A stretch of DNA of 64,000 nucleotides from Pelagibius sp. (GCF_028289705.1 NZ_JANQOI010000087.1:124001-188000); one strand, 5' to 3'; numbered from the stretch's first letter, positions 17,298-26,539 are shown. A program made the numbers and translations. The notes: generated from the letters alone by a model not told the origin.

Positions 17298-18455
17298 TCA
17301 TTCCGGCGCCAGCACGCTGTCGCGTGCGTCCCAGCCGATGGTCACCCGATCGTCGAGGCGGCCCTCGTAGCGCTGCTCGCGGAGCTTCTCCACCAGGAAG
17401 ACCTGTTCGCCGACGCGCACCTGATACTGGATGCGGCTGCCCAGGGCGTACTCGTTATAGAGCACCCCTTCGACCTGGTTTTCCGCCGTCTCGCCGGGGC
17501 CGAGGAAACGCAGGTACTCCGGGCGGATGACCAGATAGCCGCCGGCAACGTCCTCCATGACCTCCGGGCCCTGGAAGGTCGCGTCGAGCGCCGCGCAGTG
17601 GAGCCCGGCCCCGTTGGGCTTCACCTCCAGCACGTTCACCTCGCCCATGAACTCGGAGACGAAGCGGTTGGCGGGCCGCGAGTAGATCTCGTCCGGCGCG
17701 CCCACCTGCACCAGTTCGCCGGCGCGCATGATGCCGATGCGGTCCGACATCACCATGGCCTCTTCCAGGCTGTGGGTGATGTAGACGAAGGTCTTGCCGG
17801 TCTCCCGGTGGATGTCCTTCAGTTCCTTTTCGAGCGTCTTACGCAGGCGGAAGTCGATGGCCGAAAGGGGTTCGTCGAAGAACAGGATCTCCGGGTCGAA
17901 GGCGAGCGCCCGGGCGAGAGCGATGCGCTGGCGTTCGCCGCCGGAGCACTGGCTGACCTGCTTGCCGTAGTAGTCCTCCGGCAAGCGGAGTTGACGCATC
18001 AGCGCGTGGGCGCGCTCCCTCCGCTCGGCCGGCGGTACGCCGCGCATCTTCAGGGGGAACTCGATGTTCTGCCCGACCGAGCGGTGCGGGAAGAGAGCGA
18101 GGGACTGGAAGACCATGCAGGTCGGCCGGCGGTTGGCCGGTGTCTCGTTGATGCGCTGGCCGCGCAGCAGGATCTCGCCGCCGCTGGGATCCTCCAGCCC
18201 GGCCAGCATGCGCACGAGGGTGGTCTTGCCGGAGCCGGAAGGCCCGACAATGGTAAAAAACTCGCCCTCATGGATGGCGAGATCGATCTCCTTGACCGCC
18301 GCGAACTGCCCGAAGCGCTTCGACAGTTGCGACAGCCTCAGAATGGCGTCGGCCACACTTGCGTCCTCTTGTTGGCCGGATGACGGCGCGAGGCCGTGCA
18401 GCGTTGCGGCGGCCCCCAGGGAGCTCTCGCGCACAAGGGGGCCGCCTTCAGCCAT
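17298..18455 (-). CDS. ABC transporter ATP-binding protein, PotA-like
   Basis: A 385-residue ATPase of the PotA/CUT1 type. Walker A GPSGSGKTT is at 71-79, Walker B ends FFDEPLSAID, and the signature is CSGGE rather than the usual LSGGQ. A TOBE-type regulatory domain fills the C-terminal 100 residues. The first 35 residues are a non-conserved extension, and a later in-frame start near SVADAILRL is possible. It begins 6 bp after the binding-protein stop. It energises the PotB/PotC-like permeases encoded beyond the repeat block. Confidence 0.88.
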   Translation of the reverse strand: MAEGGPLVRESSLGAAATLHGLAPSSGQQEDASVADAILRLSQLSKRFGQFAAVKEIDLAIHEGEFFTIVGPSGSGKTTLVRMLAGLEDPSGGEILLRGQRINETPANRRPTCMVFQSLALFPHRSVGQNIEFPLKMRGVPPAERRERAHALMRQLRLPEDYYGKQVSQCSGGERQRIALARALAFDPEILFFDEPLSAIDFRLRKTLEKELKDIHRETGKTFVYITHSLEEAMVMSDRIGIMRAGELVQVGAPDEIYSRPANRFVSEFMGEVNVLEVKPNGAGLHCAALDATFQGPEVMEDVAGGYLVIRPEYLRFLGPGETAENQVEGVLYNEYALGSRIQYQVRVGEQVFLVEKLREQRYEGRLDDRVTIGWDARDSVLAPE

Positions 18456-18461
18456 TGCGGA

Positions 18462-19604
18462 TCAAGCCTCGCGCTTGGCCTCATTATAGATCTTATCCAT
18501 GACGTCGTAGTCCGGATTGATCTGATAGTCGACGGTATTCGACAGCTCCTCTTCCAGGCTGTCCCACTGAATGGCGTCCAGTTCCTCGGAGGAGAACTTC
18601 TCGAAGACCTTGGGATTGCCCATCTGGGTGACCGGATTGTAGGTGCCCTCGGCGAAGGCCACAGCGTGGCAGGCGTCCGGCTCGTGCACGTACTCCAGGA
18701 AGTCGTAGGCGAGCGGCGAGACCTGCGGGTTGTTGACCACCGAGGTGACCTCCACCCAGGTGATGCCGCCCTTGCCGCCGGCCAGCGGCCCCTTCTTCGG
18801 GGTGATGCCGCGGATATTCGTTTCGCCGTCGAGGCGGGCCGGGCTGGCGGTGTAGGTGCCGCCGGTGAGATAGAGATCGATTTCGCCGTTGATCAGCGCC
18901 AGGTTCATGGCCACCAGGTCGTCGGTCTTCAGCTTGGCGCCCTTGAACCAGGCCCGGGCGACCTTTTCGAAGGCGGCGATCTCGGCCTCGCTGTGCGGCA
19001 CGAAGGGGTCGAGCCCGGCGCCGATGCACATGTGGTAGATGTTCCAGTTGTCGTAGGTGAGGATGCCGAACCTGCCGGCGTTGGAAGCCTCGTTGAAGAG
19101 GTTGAAGCCCTCGTCCTCGGCGGTGGCCCGGCTCACCTTGTCGGTGTTGACCACGAAGTTGAAGGGCCCGAAGCGCTGGATAATGCCCAGCAGGTTCGCG
19201 CCGTCCTCCGAGTAGCACCATTTATAGTTCTCGTTGAAGGGCGCCATCATCTCGGCGAAGAAGGGCTCGAAGCGCTCCTTCGGCAGCGGATTGATGAGCC
19301 CCTCCGGCCACATCTCGTCCCGCGCCCAGGGCTGGTTCACGTTGATCACGTCCCAGACGTTCACCTCGCCGGCGCGCAGCTTGTTGATCATGTCCGGGTC
19401 GGAGGTGCCGCTCTCGGCGGAGATGTCGCCCGAGGTCCTGCGGCGGAAGGGGTCGAGCACCTCGTCGGAGTTGTAACCCTCCCAGCAAAGGATGTTCAGC
19501 TCCTTCTCGCGGGCGGCAAAGGCCGGCGAGGCCAAGGGGCCGGCCAGCCCGAGGGCCCCGGCGGCCGCGGAATACCTCAACAGACTGCGACGGTCGAACT
19601 GCAT
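18462..19604 (-). CDS. ABC transporter substrate-binding protein, PotD-like, with Tat signal
   Basis: A 380-residue extracellular binding protein of the spermidine/putrescine PotD family (SBP_bac_8 type). The N-terminus MQFDRRSLLRYSAAAGALGL has twin arginines at 5-6 before a hydrophobic stretch and an AFAA cleavage region, typical of a Tat signal. The mature protein starts near REKELNILCWEGYNSDEVL. Start at 19604 is chosen because it opens this signal. First gene of the seven-gene minus-strand operon. Ligand unknown; an amine is likely. Confidence 0.88.
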   Translation of the reverse strand: MQFDRRSLLRYSAAAGALGLAGPLASPAFAAREKELNILCWEGYNSDEVLDPFRRRTSGDISAESGTSDPDMINKLRAGEVNVWDVINVNQPWARDEMWPEGLINPLPKERFEPFFAEMMAPFNENYKWCYSEDGANLLGIIQRFGPFNFVVNTDKVSRATAEDEGFNLFNEASNAGRFGILTYDNWNIYHMCIGAGLDPFVPHSEAEIAAFEKVARAWFKGAKLKTDDLVAMNLALINGEIDLYLTGGTYTASPARLDGETNIRGITPKKGPLAGGKGGITWVEVTSVVNNPQVSPLAYDFLEYVHEPDACHAVAFAEGTYNPVTQMGNPKVFEKFSSEELDAIQWDSLEEELSNTVDYQINPDYDVMDKIYNEAKREA

Positions 19605-19717
19605 GATCACGCTCCCCGTTTTCTTGTTGTGCCAGGGCCCGACGGGCCCAACGCAGCTTTCGGAAGATCGCCCGACGAAGGGATCCCCACTCAGATCATT
19701 TGATGAAAGTACCACGC

Positions 19718-19733
19718 GGAATTTGGTAATTCC
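19718..19733. promoter_or_regulatory. Palindromic operator candidate GGAATT-TGGT-AATTCC
   Basis: A perfect 6-bp inverted repeat with a 4-nt spacer in the 225-bp divergent region between the PotD-like gene and the TIM-barrel/DeoR operon. It is AT-rich against a GC-rich background and lies 97 bp before the TIM-barrel start. The neighbouring DeoR regulator is the obvious candidate binder, by position only. Confidence 0.4.
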
Positions 19734-19829
19734 AACATGATTTGTTGTACTCGCCACGAACTTGGGGCATAACCGAGGGGAGGCGTTGGCCGGAAGAAGC
19801 GCAAAGACTGGGAAGAGGGACAGCCCTAG

Positions 19830-20522
19830 ATGACGCGACCCAATTCGCGACCGGCGATTGATTTCATCTTCATGTTCACCCGCGCGGATCAGACCGTTGA
19901 GGACTGTCTGGCGGTGTTCGATGTCGTCGCGTCGGCCGGTGTGAAGCACATGGGCTTTAAGGATGTCGGAACGGACTTTGAGACCCTGGTCGCCTTGAAT
20001 CGGCGCATCCAGGATGCCGGCGCCACCAGCTACCTGGAGGTCGTCTCGACCACGCCGGAGGCCTGCCTGGACTCCGCGCGCGCGGCGCGGCGTATCGGGG
20101 TCGACATCGTCATGGGCGGGACCGATGCGGAGGGTATCCTGGCGGTGCTGGAGGGCAGCGGCATCGGCTATCTGCCGTTCCCCGGCCGTCCGGTGGGCCA
20201 TCCGACGGCGCTGGGCGGCAGCGCCACCGACATCGAGGCCGACTGCCGCAAGTTCGAGTCCCTGGGCTGCGCCGGGGTGGACCTTCTGGCCTACCGGGCG
20301 ACGGAGGCCGACCCCCTGGACCTGGTGAAAGCCGCCCGGCGCGCCACCCGCGGCACCCTGGTGGTGGCCGGCAGCGTCGACTCGCCGGACCGCATCCGCG
20401 CCCTGGCCGACGCCGGTGCCAATGCCTTCACCATCGGCTCAGCCGCCTTCGACGGCTCCTTCTCGCCGCGCAAGGGCGCCCTGGCCTCGCAGTTGGGGGA
20501 CATCCTGGACGCCGCGGCATGA
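19830..20522 (+). CDS. TIM-barrel protein of unknown function
   Basis: A 230-residue protein with the alternating beta/alpha pattern of a TIM barrel. Gly-rich ends such as VVAGSVDSPDRIRALADAGA and FTIGSAAFDG look like the phosphate-binding half of HisA/HisF or ThiG-like barrels, suggesting a phosphorylated substrate. It starts with ATG 19830 and its stop overlaps the DeoR start (ATGA), so the two are co-translated. DeoR regulators usually sense sugar phosphates, which supports a role as an aldolase, epimerase or lyase on such a compound. I do not recognise a specific family with known activity. Confidence 0.75.
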   Translation: MTRPNSRPAIDFIFMFTRADQTVEDCLAVFDVVASAGVKHMGFKDVGTDFETLVALNRRIQDAGATSYLEVVSTTPEACLDSARAARRIGVDIVMGGTDAEGILAVLEGSGIGYLPFPGRPVGHPTALGGSATDIEADCRKFESLGCAGVDLLAYRATEADPLDLVKAARRATRGTLVVAGSVDSPDRIRALADAGANAFTIGSAAFDGSFSPRKGALASQLGDILDAAA

Positions 20523-21361
20523 CCATGGCGCTCAAGAGCGCTTCGGGTAAGGCCGGCGCGGCGAAGGGCACCACCGAAAAGGCGAGCGCGAAGAACGGCG
20601 ACCGCCTGGACCGCGACGAGCGCCACCGCCGCATCATCGGCGAGCTGCAGTCCAACCCCACGGTGCGCATTTCCCATCTTGCCGAGGCCTTCGGGGTTTC
20701 GACCGAGACCGTGCGCCGCGACATCGACAACCTCTCCTCGCGCGGGCTGGTGGAGCGCACCTACGGCGGCGCTGCGGCGCCCATGGGGCGCGAACCCAGC
20801 GTGCGCGAGCGCAACACCGCCATGGTCGCCGAGCGCCAGCGCATCGCCGCCGTGGCCATTCAGGCCATCGCCCCGGGCGACGTGGTGATGATCGATTCCG
20901 GCGCCACCACCCACCACCTGGCCCAGCGCATCGCCGCCGAGGGCATCGAGGCCACGGTGATCACCAACGGCCTGGAGATCGCCGAGGAGCTGGGTGCCTC
21001 CGCCAACGTGCGGGTGATCCTCTGTCCGGGGGCCTATTCGGCCCACGAGAAGGGGGTCTACGGCCAGGACACCTGCGACTTCCTGGGGCGTTTCCACGCC
21101 AACGTCGCCTTTACCTCGGCCGGCGGCATCACCCAGGGCGGCGTGACCGACGTGGACTCCAACGCCTGCTGGATTAAGCGCGCCATGTTCAAGCGGGCCG
21201 AACGGCGCATCTTCATGATCGACCATGCCAAGTTCAACGTGCGGCTGCTGGAGATCGTCATGCCTCTGAGCGATCTCACCGACCTTGTGGTCGACAAGCC
21301 GCTGCCCGAAAACCTGGCGGAAGCCAGCAAGAACGCCGGCATCACCACGGTGGTGGCCTGA
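20519..21361 (+). CDS. DeoR family transcriptional regulator
   Basis: A 280-residue DeoR-type repressor. After a 28-residue Ala/Lys-rich tail, the HTH spans about 33-85 (RISHLAEAFGVSTETVRRDI). The DeoRC sensor domain follows, with the phosphosugar-binding motif DSGATTHHLAQRI near residue 120 and TNGLEIAEEL. Members bind sugar-phosphate effectors. It is co-translated with the TIM-barrel gene; the likely operator is the palindrome upstream of that gene, giving control of this pair and perhaps of the divergent transporter operon. Confidence 0.9.
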   Translation: MTMALKSASGKAGAAKGTTEKASAKNGDRLDRDERHRRIIGELQSNPTVRISHLAEAFGVSTETVRRDIDNLSSRGLVERTYGGAAAPMGREPSVRERNTAMVAERQRIAAVAIQAIAPGDVVMIDSGATTHHLAQRIAAEGIEATVITNGLEIAEELGASANVRVILCPGAYSAHEKGVYGQDTCDFLGRFHANVAFTSAGGITQGGVTDVDSNACWIKRAMFKRAERRIFMIDHAKFNVRLLEIVMPLSDLTDLVVDKPLPENLAEASKNAGITTVVA

Positions 21362-21593
21362 GGCAGCTTCCCGCTGCTGAAAATCCTGCGCTTCCCAGTG
21401 GTCCAATGTGAGAGTTGCAATCTGGGCGCAGATCCTTATCTGTAATCCCGCCGCAACCAAGCCATGGTCAGCCGCCGCCTTTTCGGCGGTGGGTCCAAGG
21501 CGGAACCTTCAAAAAAGTCGCCCGCACCGCAGGCCCCGATCCATCTTCGGAATCGGGTTCTGTATCGGTGGAGCAACGGTAAGGAACCAAGGC

Positions 21594-22475
21594 ATGAGTG
21601 TTGCACAGGCGAGCGATCCGACCGATCCCGGCAAGGAGTTGGTCGATTTCTGGAACGAGATCCTCGTTCCCAAATTCACCCGTTTCAAACACATCCTGGT
21701 CGGCGGTCTGACCCACCACAGCGAGGCGATCTTTCCATCCTTGCCGGTGAAGCAGGGCGAGCGCGTGTTGGACGTCGGCTGCGGCTTCGGCGACACGGCG
21801 ATCCAGCTCGCCCGGCGCGTCGGTCCGCAAGGCGCGGTCACCGGAATTGATTGCTGTGACGCCTTTCTGGAATTCGGCCGCAAGGATGCGGCGGCGGCCG
21901 GCCTGTCCAACGTCACCTTCATCGAAGGCGATGTCCAGAGCCATGCCTTCGAGCCGGTCCACGACTTCGTCTTCTCCCGCTTTGGGACCATGTTCTTCGA
22001 GAACCCGGTGGTCGGGCTGCGCAACATGCGCACGGCGCTGAAGCCCGGCGGCCTGATGACCATGATCGTGTGGCGGAGCATCGACGACAATCCCTGGCTC
22101 GGCCTGCCCAAGCAGGTCGTGCTGGAGTATCTACCGCAGCCGGGCGCGGACGCGCGCACCTGCGGCCCGGGGCCCTTTTCCATGGCCGATCGGGAGATGG
22201 TCACGGCGATGCTGAAGAGCGCGGGCTACGTCGATCCCGCGTTCAAGCGGGTCGACGCGCCGGTGCTGGTGGGCGCCACGACCCAGGACTCCATGGACTT
22301 CCAGTTGGCCCTGGGCCCGGCCGGAGAGGTGTTCCGCGAGGCGGGCGAACTGGCCGAGCAGCGGCGCGCCGAGATCGAGGCGGCCCTGAGCGAGGCGATC
22401 TCGGCCTACCAGACCGACGAGGGCATCGCCATGGCCTCGAGTTCCTGGGTGATCACCGCGGCCAATCCGGGCTGA
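21594..22475 (+). CDS. SAM-dependent class I methyltransferase
   Basis: A 293-residue class I methyltransferase. Motif I VLDVGCGFGDTAIQLARR (59-76) binds S-adenosylmethionine; acidic motif VTGIDCCDAFL and GDVQSHAFEPVHDFVFSR follow, then the LKPGGLMTMIVW strand. ATG 21594 is chosen over upstream in-frame starts because AAGGAACCAAGGC lies just before it and conservation begins there. It stands alone between the DeoR and SDR genes. Methyl acceptor is not predictable. Confidence 0.83.
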   Translation: MSVAQASDPTDPGKELVDFWNEILVPKFTRFKHILVGGLTHHSEAIFPSLPVKQGERVLDVGCGFGDTAIQLARRVGPQGAVTGIDCCDAFLEFGRKDAAAAGLSNVTFIEGDVQSHAFEPVHDFVFSRFGTMFFENPVVGLRNMRTALKPGGLMTMIVWRSIDDNPWLGLPKQVVLEYLPQPGADARTCGPGPFSMADREMVTAMLKSAGYVDPAFKRVDAPVLVGATTQDSMDFQLALGPAGEVFREAGELAEQRRAEIEAALSEAISAYQTDEGIAMASSSWVITAANPG

Positions 22476-22529
22476 ACGGCGCTCCGGCGGGAGTCTTTGC
22501 CGGATCGATCTTAGCGGCGGGGACTGCGA

Positions 22530-23297
22530 TCAGAGGCAGCGCCCGGCATCGACCGGCAGGGCACAGCCGGTCATCGCGCCGGCTTCGGCCGGCGACGACA
22601 GGAAGACGGCGGCCTGGCCGACATCCGCCGGCGTGATCAGCCGGCCCAGGGGCAGGCCCTCGGCAAAGCGGCGTTCATCGGCCTCGCTCCGCGTCCCGCC
22701 GGCGAACTCCGCCAGCATCGGCGTGTCGCCGATGGCGGGGAAGAGGCCGTTGACGCGAATGCGCTCGGGCGCAAGCTCTTGAGCCAGGGATTTCATCAGG
22801 TACAGAGCCGCCGCCTTGGCCATGCCGTAGCCGTAGAGCTGCGGCCGGGGCAGCAGGGCGATCCCGGAAACGGTGATCAGAATCGATGCGCCTTCGGCCC
22901 GCCGGCGCAGCGCCGGGATGGCCGTCTGGCAGGAATTCACCGCGCCGATGGCGTTGACCTCGAAGTGCTGGCGCAGAACGTCTGTCGAGGTGTCGAGGAA
23001 GGCGGCCGGGCGTTGGCCGATCCCGGCGTTGGCGACCATGATGTCAAGCGCGCCGAATTGCGCTTCGCAGGCTTCTACGGCAGCTTCGAGGCTCGCGCGA
23101 TCGAGGACGTCGACCCGGACGGCGGCCGCCCTGGCGCCGTCAGCGCGGAGCGTCTCCGCCAGGGATTGCGCTTTCGCCTCGTCGATATCGGCGATCATCG
23201 CCGCCGCACCCTCCCGGACGAAGGCCTCGACGATGCCTTTGCCGAATCCGGAGGCCCCGCCGGTCACCACGGCGGCCATGCCTTCCAACCGACCCAT
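22530..23297 (-). CDS. Short-chain dehydrogenase/reductase (SDR)
   Basis: A 255-residue classical SDR. The cofactor motif TGGASGFGKG starts near residue 13, NAGIG near 90, and the active site is Tyr-x-x-x-Lys in YGYGMAK; the usual catalytic Ser is in ITVSGIAL. Asp in the ADID stretch after the second strand suggests NAD(H) preference. Start 23297 (MGRLEGM) is the first Met before the Rossmann fold. It is divergent from the Ada gene. Physiological substrate unknown. Confidence 0.87.
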   Translation of the reverse strand: MGRLEGMAAVVTGGASGFGKGIVEAFVREGAAAMIADIDEAKAQSLAETLRADGARAAAVRVDVLDRASLEAAVEACEAQFGALDIMVANAGIGQRPAAFLDTSTDVLRQHFEVNAIGAVNSCQTAIPALRRRAEGASILITVSGIALLPRPQLYGYGMAKAAALYLMKSLAQELAPERIRVNGLFPAIGDTPMLAEFAGGTRSEADERRFAEGLPLGRLITPADVGQAAVFLSSPAEAGAMTGCALPVDAGRCL

Positions 23298-23462
23298 ACG
23301 ATCTCTCCTCCGGGCGATGTCTTTGCATCCGGCAGTCTGCGGGGATTCGGGGGCGATGAGAAGTGCGCCGGCGGTTGCGCCGCGGCGCGGCGACTGGCCT
23401 GATTCGGACCTCGTTGTATCGCCGCGCTCGCGCAAGCGCCGCCCGCTTTGTAGGATGCCGTC

Positions 23463-24065
23463 ATGTTGGATTTCGAGACCTGCAATGCCGCGCGGCTGCG
23501 GCGCGACCCCGCCTTTGACGGCCGTTTCTTCACCGCCGTCAAAACGACGAGGATCTACTGCCGGCCGGTCTGTCCGGTGCGCCAGCCGCTGACCAAAAAC
23601 GTCGTCTACTATCCGAGCGCGGCGGCGGCGGAACAGGCGGGCTATCGGCCCTGCCTGCGCTGCCGTCCCGAGACCGCGCCCTTCAGCGCGGCCTGGAACG
23701 GGACCAAGACGACGGTGGGCCGGGCCCTCAGCCTCATCGAGGACGGCGCCCTCGACGAAATGAGTGTCGATCAGTTGGCCGAACGTCTGGGCATCGGTGC
23801 CCGGCATCTTTCCCGCCTGTTCCGGCGCCATGTCGGGGCCAGCCCGCTGCAGACCGCCAAGACCTTTCGCCTGCAACGCGCCAAGCGCCTGCTCGACGAC
23901 ACCGACGTTGCGATCACGGAGGTTGCCAGCCGCGCCGGCTTCAAGAGCCTGCGCCGCTTCAACGCCGCCTTTCTGGAGCTTTACAAGCAACCGCCCTTGG
24001 CCTTTCGCAAGAGGCGCTCCTCGGGTCCGCGCAGTGAGCGCGGGGAAATCCATGCCGGCGTGTGA
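23463..24065 (+). CDS. adaA: Ada-type methylphosphotriester repair protein/AraC regulator (AdaA)
   Basis: A 200-residue protein matching the N-terminal half of E. coli Ada. Zinc-binding and methyl-accepting cysteines are Cys33 and Cys37 (YCRPVC) and Cys64 and Cys67 (PCLRC). The AraC-type HTH occupies about 85-185. After methylation of the acceptor Cys by DNA phosphotriesters, such proteins activate alkylation-repair genes. Unlike E. coli Ada, the O6-methylguanine transferase half is a separate, overlapping gene (14 bp overlap). This resembles the AdaA/AdaB split of Bacillus. Confidence 0.92.
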   Translation: MLDFETCNAARLRRDPAFDGRFFTAVKTTRIYCRPVCPVRQPLTKNVVYYPSAAAAEQAGYRPCLRCRPETAPFSAAWNGTKTTVGRALSLIEDGALDEMSVDQLAERLGIGARHLSRLFRRHVGASPLQTAKTFRLQRAKRLLDDTDVAITEVASRAGFKSLRRFNAAFLELYKQPPLAFRKRRSSGPRSERGEIHAGV

Positions 24066-24552
24066 GGCCGGTCTGCGCTACGGCGCCCTGGAAAGCCCGG
24101 TGGGCCGTCTGCTCGTGGCTGGCGATGGCGAGTCTCTGCATCGGATCGTCTTTCCCGCCGACACCCGGGTGCGCGAGCGGCCGGCTGACTGGCGCCGGGA
24201 CGACGGGGCCTTTGCCGAGACCTTTCGGCAGCTTAAGGCCTACTTCGCCGGAGAGCTGGACAGCTTCGACCTGCCGCTGCGCTTCGCCGGGACAGCCTTT
24301 CAGAATACGGTTTGGAAAACCCTGCTGAGCATTCCCTTCGGCGAGACCGTCTCCTACGCGGCGCTTGCCGCGCGGATCGGCAGGCCCACCGCCTACCGGG
24401 CCGTGGGCGCCGCCAACGGCGCCAATCCGCTGCCGGTGGTGGTGCCCTGCCACCGGGTCATCGGCTCCGACAGGTCTCTCACAGGCTTCGGCGGCGGCAT
24501 CGAGACCAAACGATTCCTGCTGGCCCACGAGCAGAAGGTCGCGGCCCCCTAA
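24052..24552 (+). CDS. ogt: Methylated-DNA--protein-cysteine methyltransferase (AdaB/Ogt)
   Basis: A 166-residue O6-alkylguanine-DNA alkyltransferase. The suicide cysteine is Cys133 in VVVPCHRVIG; TAYRAVGAANGANP is the conserved DNA-binding/Asn hinge region. Start ATG 24052 lies inside the end of adaA, so the two are coupled. It removes O6-alkyl groups from guanine in one irreversible transfer. The 3' end overlaps the convergent DppF-like gene by 4 bp. Confidence 0.93.
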   Translation: MPACEAGLRYGALESPVGRLLVAGDGESLHRIVFPADTRVRERPADWRRDDGAFAETFRQLKAYFAGELDSFDLPLRFAGTAFQNTVWKTLLSIPFGETVSYAALAARIGRPTAYRAVGAANGANPLPVVVPCHRVIGSDRSLTGFGGGIETKRFLLAHEQKVAAP

Positions 24553-25544
24553 AGCCCCTCTTCGGTGAAGCGGTGGCAGGCGACCCGATGCGCCGGGTCG
24601 TCGGCCAGGGGCAGAAGCTCCGGCACCTTCTTCTCACAGACCTCGCCCACCTTCAGCGGGCAACGGGTGTGGAAGCGGCAGCCGGAGGGCGGGTTGATGG
24701 GGGAGGGCACCTCGCCCTCCAGCACGATCTCCTCCCGCTCGATATCCGGGTGGCTGGGCAGGGCGGCGGAGAGCAGTGCCTTGGTGTAGGGGTTGCGGGG
24801 GTTCTCGAAGAGGCTGGCGGTGGGTGCCAGTTCGACGATGCGCCCCAGGTACATGACGGCGACCTTGTGAGCCATGTAGCGGGTCGTTCCCAGGTCGTGG
24901 GCCACCATCAGGTAGGACATGCCGTACTGCGCCTGCAGGTCCTTGAAGAGGTTCATGATCTGGGAGCGGATGGAGACGTCCAGCGCCGAGACCGGCTCGT
25001 CGAGCACCAGCAGCTTGGGCTCGGAGATGAGGGCGCTGGCGATGGCGATGCGCTGGCGCTGACCGCCGCTGAACTCGTGGGGAAAGTTGCGCGCCTGCTC
25101 CGGCCGCAGACCGACGTCCGACAGCACCTTGGCGACGCGCTCGCTCACCTCGCCCTTCGAGGTCTTGTGGTTCACCACCAGGGCTTCGGAGACGATGTCC
25201 TTGACGCGCATGCGCGGGTTGAGGGAGGACCAGGGGTCCTGGAACACCGCCTGGACATGGGTGCGGAAGGTCTTGAGTTCGGCGCCGGTCAGACCGTGCA
25301 CGTCCTTGCCCTCGACGGTGACGCTGCCGGCGGTGGGCGTTTCCTGGCGCAGCACCAGCTTGGCCGTGGTGGTCTTGCCGCAGCCCGATTCCCCCACAAG
25401 CGCCATGGTCTCGCCGGCGCCCAGTTCCAGGCTGACCTCGTCGACGGCGCGCACGTAGCCGACAACGCTTTCGAAGATCAGGCCCTTGGTGACCGGAAAG
25501 TGCTTGCTGGCGCCTTCCAGCTTCAGGATCGGTTCCGCGTCCAT
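24549..25544 (-). CDS. Dipeptide/oligopeptide-type ABC transporter ATPase, DppF-like
   Basis: A 331-residue ATPase with Walker A GESGCGKTT (51-59), signature FSGGQRQRIAIASAL, Walker B LLVLDEPVSALD and the C-terminal oligopeptide-type tail with Cys-rich GCRFHTRCPLKVGEVC. A good Shine-Dalgarno (GGAGGAGA) precedes ATG 25544. It overlaps the DppD-like gene by 22 bp. The two ATPases form a heterodimer driving the DppB/DppC-like permeases. Last gene of the five-gene operon. Confidence 0.9.
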   Translation of the reverse strand: MDAEPILKLEGASKHFPVTKGLIFESVVGYVRAVDEVSLELGAGETMALVGESGCGKTTTAKLVLRQETPTAGSVTVEGKDVHGLTGAELKTFRTHVQAVFQDPWSSLNPRMRVKDIVSEALVVNHKTSKGEVSERVAKVLSDVGLRPEQARNFPHEFSGGQRQRIAIASALISEPKLLVLDEPVSALDVSIRSQIMNLFKDLQAQYGMSYLMVAHDLGTTRYMAHKVAVMYLGRIVELAPTASLFENPRNPYTKALLSAALPSHPDIEREEIVLEGEVPSPINPPSGCRFHTRCPLKVGEVCEKKVPELLPLADDPAHRVACHRFTEEGL

Positions 25545-26539
25545 TCCGTCTCCTCCAGGGCCCAGCAGCTCGCGCAGTGCCGGGTCTTTCCGCTCCCCGG
25601 ATCGGTGAACTCCGGCGGGTAGTCCTGCTTGCAGTGCGGCAGGGCGACGTCACAGCGCGGCTCGAAGCGGCAGCCCCTGGGCATGTCCCAGAAAGCCGGC
25701 GGCTGGCCGCGGATGGAATAGAGCCGCTCCACATCCTCCTCGATGGTCGGCACCGACTTCAGCAGGGCGCGGGTGTAGGGGTGGGCGGGATTGACGAAGA
25801 TCTCCCGCACCGGGCCGTATTCCACTACCCGGCCGGCGTACATCACCGCCACCTTGTCGCACATGCGCGCCACCACGCCGAAGTCGTGGGTGATGAAGAT
25901 GATCGCCAGCCCGGTCTCCGCCTGGATGTCCTTCAGCAGGCGCAGGTACTGCGCCTGGATGGTGACGTCCAGGGCCGTGGTCGGCTCGTCGGCGATCAGC
26001 ACCCGCGGCGAGGAGCCCAGCGCGATGGCGCCGACCACCCGCTGTTTCATGCCGCCGCTCATCTGGTGGGGGAAGTCGTCCACCCGGCGCGCCGGATCGG
26101 CCACGCGGACGTGACGCAGGGCCTCGATGGCGCGCTTCAGGAGCGAGTCGCGCGACCCCTTGGCGTGCATGGCGATGGCCTCGACGACCTGGGCGCCGAT
26201 GGAAAAGACCGGGTTCAGGGAGGTCTGGGGGTCCTGCAGGATCATGGAGATGTGGCGGCCGCGGATCTTGCGCATCTCCGCTTCTGATTTCCGCAGCAGG
26301 TCCTCGCCGTCGAGGATGACTTCCCCTCCGACGATCCTTGCCGCCGGGCGCGGCACCAGGCGCAGCAGGCTCAAGGCCGTGATGCTCTTGCCGCTGCCGG
26401 ACTCGCCGACGATCCCGAGTGTCTCGCCGGGGTCGACGGTGAAGGCGACCCCGTCGACCGCCTTGATAAGCCCGAGCTTGGTATCGATCTGGGTTTCCAG
26501 ATCGCGGACCTCGATGGCCGGTGTCGCGCCTGCGCCCAT
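25523..26539 (-). CDS. Dipeptide/oligopeptide-type ABC transporter ATPase, DppD-like
   Basis: A 338-residue ATPase with Walker A GESGSGKSI, signature MSGGMKQRVVGAIAL, Walker B VLIADEPTTALD, and a C-terminal GCRFEPRCDVALPHC tail as in OppD/DppD. The start at 26539 overlaps the stop of the DppC-like gene (TGATG), and conserved sequence begins right after it, so longer in-frame extensions upstream are rejected. Works with the DppF-like protein. Confidence 0.9.
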   Translation of the reverse strand: MGAGATPAIEVRDLETQIDTKLGLIKAVDGVAFTVDPGETLGIVGESGSGKSITALSLLRLVPRPAARIVGGEVILDGEDLLRKSEAEMRKIRGRHISMILQDPQTSLNPVFSIGAQVVEAIAMHAKGSRDSLLKRAIEALRHVRVADPARRVDDFPHQMSGGMKQRVVGAIALGSSPRVLIADEPTTALDVTIQAQYLRLLKDIQAETGLAIIFITHDFGVVARMCDKVAVMYAGRVVEYGPVREIFVNPAHPYTRALLKSVPTIEEDVERLYSIRGQPPAFWDMPRGCRFEPRCDVALPHCKQDYPPEFTDPGSGKTRHCASCWALEETEWTRNRS

